DNA from: an uncultured Collinsella sp.
GTDB lineage: Bacteria; Actinomycetota; Coriobacteriia; Coriobacteriales; Coriobacteriaceae
DNA: 64,000 nt
Direction: 5' to 3'
Assembly (NCBI GenBank): GCA_958353395.1
Contig: CATWSG010000002.1
Span: forward strand, 1-64,000
Below the pieces are notes generated by a model that saw only the letters and a list, made by a program, of their open reading frames with translations, did not search any database and had not been told where the DNA came from. A program made the position numbers and the translations under genes. Position 1 is the first letter of the stretch, and each line of letters starts with the position of its first letter. Shown one piece after another: positions 62,261 through 64,000 of the stretch.

Positions 62261-64000
62261 ATGACGCTACTGTATTTCCTTACCCTGTTTCCGCTGGTAC
62301 CGGCGCTGGGCATGCTGCTTGCGCGCGGTGACCGAGCTCGCGATGCGGTGGGGCTCATAGGTTCCGGCATTATTATGGCGGTGACAGTTGTAGTCGCCGT
62401 CATGTTTTTTGGCACGGGTCCGCAGAACTTTGAGGTTGCCCCCGGCACCTCGCATGTGCTCTCGATCATCAGCTCCGTCATCGACGTAATTCTGTGCGCC
62501 GTCATCCTGTACAACGCGTACAAATATAGGAACGCGCTCACCACGGTGCTCGGCATAGTCCAGCTGGTGGGCTCGCTCGCCTTTGCAGCAATGACGCTGC
62601 CCACTGCCGAAGCCGTCATGGCGACGCCGCTCTACCTGGACTACATGAGTGTGATCATGGTCCTCGCCGTCGGTATCGTCGGCAGCCTAATCTGCGTGTA
62701 TGCCCTGGGCTACATGAAGGACTTCCAGGCCCATGACGAGCACGAGGCCGCGTTGCACGGGCAGACCGCGCCCGACCGTCGCCCGCAGTTCCTGGCGCTT
62801 ATGTTCCTGTTCCTCTCGGCCATGTTCGTCATCGTGACGAGCGACAACCTTGAGTGGCTGTTCTGCGGCTGGGAAATCACCACCGTGTGCTCGTTCCTTA
62901 TGATTGGCTACACGCGCACGCCCGAGGCCATCAAGAACGCTTTCACCCAGATCATCCTTAACATGCTGGGCGGTATCGCGTTTTTGGCGGGCCTTATGTT
63001 CTTGCACGTTAACGGCATGCCGCTGACCATCTCGGGCATGATCGAGCTTTCCGGCGCCGGTACCGCGCAATCCGCACTGCTGGTGATGCCGGTCATCCTG
63101 TTGTCGCTCGCCGCACTCACCAAGGCCGCACAGATGCCGTTCCACACTTGGCTGTTGGGTGCCATGGTTGCCCCCACTCCCACGAGCGCCCTGCTGCACT
63201 CGTCAACCATGGTTAAAGCCGGCGTGTTCCTAATGGTCAAGCTGAGCCCGCTCTATGCTATCTATCCCGTAACCGGCTTTATGGTCACGAGTGTGGGCGC
63301 CATCACGTTTTTGCTTGCTGCCCTCATGGCCATCTCGCAGAGCAACGCCAAACGCGTGCTCGCGTACTCCACCATTTCCAACTTGGGCCTCATCAGTGCC
63401 TGCCTGGGTGTCGGCGCGCCCGAGGCCGTATGGGCGGCCATCTTTCTGATCCTGTTCCACACGGTGGCAAAGTCGCTGCTGTTCCTGTGCGTGGGCACGG
63501 CCGAGCATCATATCGGCAGCCGCGATATCGAGGACATGGACGGTATGTTCAGCCGCATGCCGCACCTGACGCGTCTGATGATGCTGGGCATCATGGGCAT
63601 GTTTGTGGCGCCGTTTGGCATGCTCGTGTCCAAGTGGGGCGCCCTGGTGGCGTTCGCGCAGACTGGCAACGTGCTCATGATCATGGTGCTGGCCTTTGGC
63701 TCGGCCGCGACGTTCTTCTTCTGGGGCAAGTGGCTTGCCAAGCTTTCGGGTGTCGACCCCACGGCTCAAAACGTTGAGGTCAATGTCCATAAGACCGAAT
63801 GGATGGCGCTCAACACCATCGCCGCGCTACTGATTCTGTGCTGCGTGGCGTTCCCGGTTATCTCGAGCGGCCTGGTGTCGCCTTACTTGGCCATGGTGTT
63901 TGGCCGCGTGCCGTACGTTATCGGCAAGGACGCCATGTATCTGATGGTGGTTATCGTGGCGTTTATCGCCGTGGTGCTGCTGACGTCGTTCCGCGTGAGC
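62261..64000 (+). CDS. NuoL/HyfB/EchA-like proton-conducting membrane subunit (3' end outside window)
   Basis: 580 codons, open to the window edge. A polytopic protein with more than ten helices and antiporter-family motifs: CGWEITTVCSFLMIGY, KAAQMPFHTWLLGAMVAPTPTSALLHSSTMVKAGVFL, NAKRVLAYSTISNLGLI read in parts. These match NuoL/MrpA and the Ech/Hyf/Hyc hydrogenase membrane subunits. The start context GGGGGAGCGATGGT supports 62261. It probably opens a membrane-bound hydrogenase or complex I-like operon, to be confirmed by the next genes. Confidence 0.88.
   Translation, partial: MTLLYFLTLFPLVPALGMLLARGDRARDAVGLIGSGIIMAVTVVVAVMFFGTGPQNFEVAPGTSHVLSIISSVIDVILCAVILYNAYKYRNALTTVLGIVQLVGSLAFAAMTLPTAEAVMATPLYLDYMSVIMVLAVGIVGSLICVYALGYMKDFQAHDEHEAALHGQTAPDRRPQFLALMFLFLSAMFVIVTSDNLEWLFCGWEITTVCSFLMIGYTRTPEAIKNAFTQIILNMLGGIAFLAGLMFLHVNGMPLTISGMIELSGAGTAQSALLVMPVILLSLAALTKAAQMPFHTWLLGAMVAPTPTSALLHSSTMVKAGVFLMVKLSPLYAIYPVTGFMVTSVGAITFLLAALMAISQSNAKRVLAYSTISNLGLISACLGVGAPEAVWAAIFLILFHTVAKSLLFLCVGTAEHHIGSRDIEDMDGMFSRMPHLTRLMMLGIMGMFVAPFGMLVSKWGALVAFAQTGNVLMIMVLAFGSAATFFFWGKWLAKLSGVDPTAQNVEVNVHKTEWMALNTIAALLILCCVAFPVISSGLVSPYLAMVFGRVPYVIGKDAMYLMVVIVAFIAVVLLTSFRVS

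Overview
The window is 64 kb of GC-rich chromosome (roughly 60% G+C by eye) with strongly G/C-ending codons, AGGAGG-type ribosome sites and dense, mostly co-directional genes. The gene set (rpsF-ssb-rpsR-rplI-dnaB, class B-like sortase with isopeptide pilins, NfnAB-type transhydrogenase, Old Yellow Enzyme flavoprotein, group I ECF transporter, start of an Ech/Hyf-like proton-pumping complex) and the protein style suggest an anaerobic gut actinobacterium of the Coriobacteriia, most likely Collinsella. That placement is inference from family resemblance; no rRNA gene is present.

Layout: 1-350 holds three tRNAs (Ile-Ala-Ile) with terminators. 464-3790 carries a bifunctional-nuclease protein, two small unknowns and typA. 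3856-9618 is a sortase-substrate locus (a large adhesin and a pilin overlapping by 8 bp) behind an AT-rich leader. 9811-11752 (minus) encodes a polymer-forming membrane protein and a TRIC-like channel. 11919-12351 has tRNA debris and two tRNA-Ser genes. 12858-17540 is the ribosomal/replication cluster plus purA. 17659-22680 has purD, a Nudix hydrolase, an ABC exporter and an unknown. 22903-27664 is carAB behind a probable PyrR-binding hairpin. 28101-30117 has purE, a sortase and a MoaE-like protein. 31752-35374 is purF-purM-purN. 35527-41857 has an orphan PTS EIIA, a PrsA foldase, YqeY, a polar amino-acid ABC transporter and a cytidylate-kinase-like protein. 41984-49749 (minus) holds nfnBA, pth, prs and glmU, with an inserted island between pth and prs. 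49943-53197 is an ECF transporter. 53347-58478 has exoA, a sirtuin, a folP-folK fusion, a biotin-ligase-like protein and coaX. 58675-64000 has tRNA-fMet, a hairpin array, an ene-reductase, an HTH protein and a truncated NuoL-like subunit.

Functionally this is a housekeeping region: de novo purine (purA, D, E, F, M, N) and carbamoyl-phosphate synthesis, PRPP supply (prs), folate, CoA and cell-wall precursor synthesis, joined to surface-protein assembly and nutrient uptake.

The most unusual signal is in the spacers, not in a textbook system. They carry many long, near-perfect inverted repeats: a 30-bp-stem and a 20-bp-stem palindrome in one spacer, a 54-bp perfect palindrome, several repeats tipped with GGGACAG/CTGTCCC, a three-unit tandem hairpin array, and two ~200-bp MITE-like elements with 26-bp ends flanking an unknown endonuclease-like gene inserted between prs and pth. 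One repeat-like segment appears to lie in frame inside the linker of a fused ECF ATPase. I saw no CRISPR array, prophage or complete insertion sequence.
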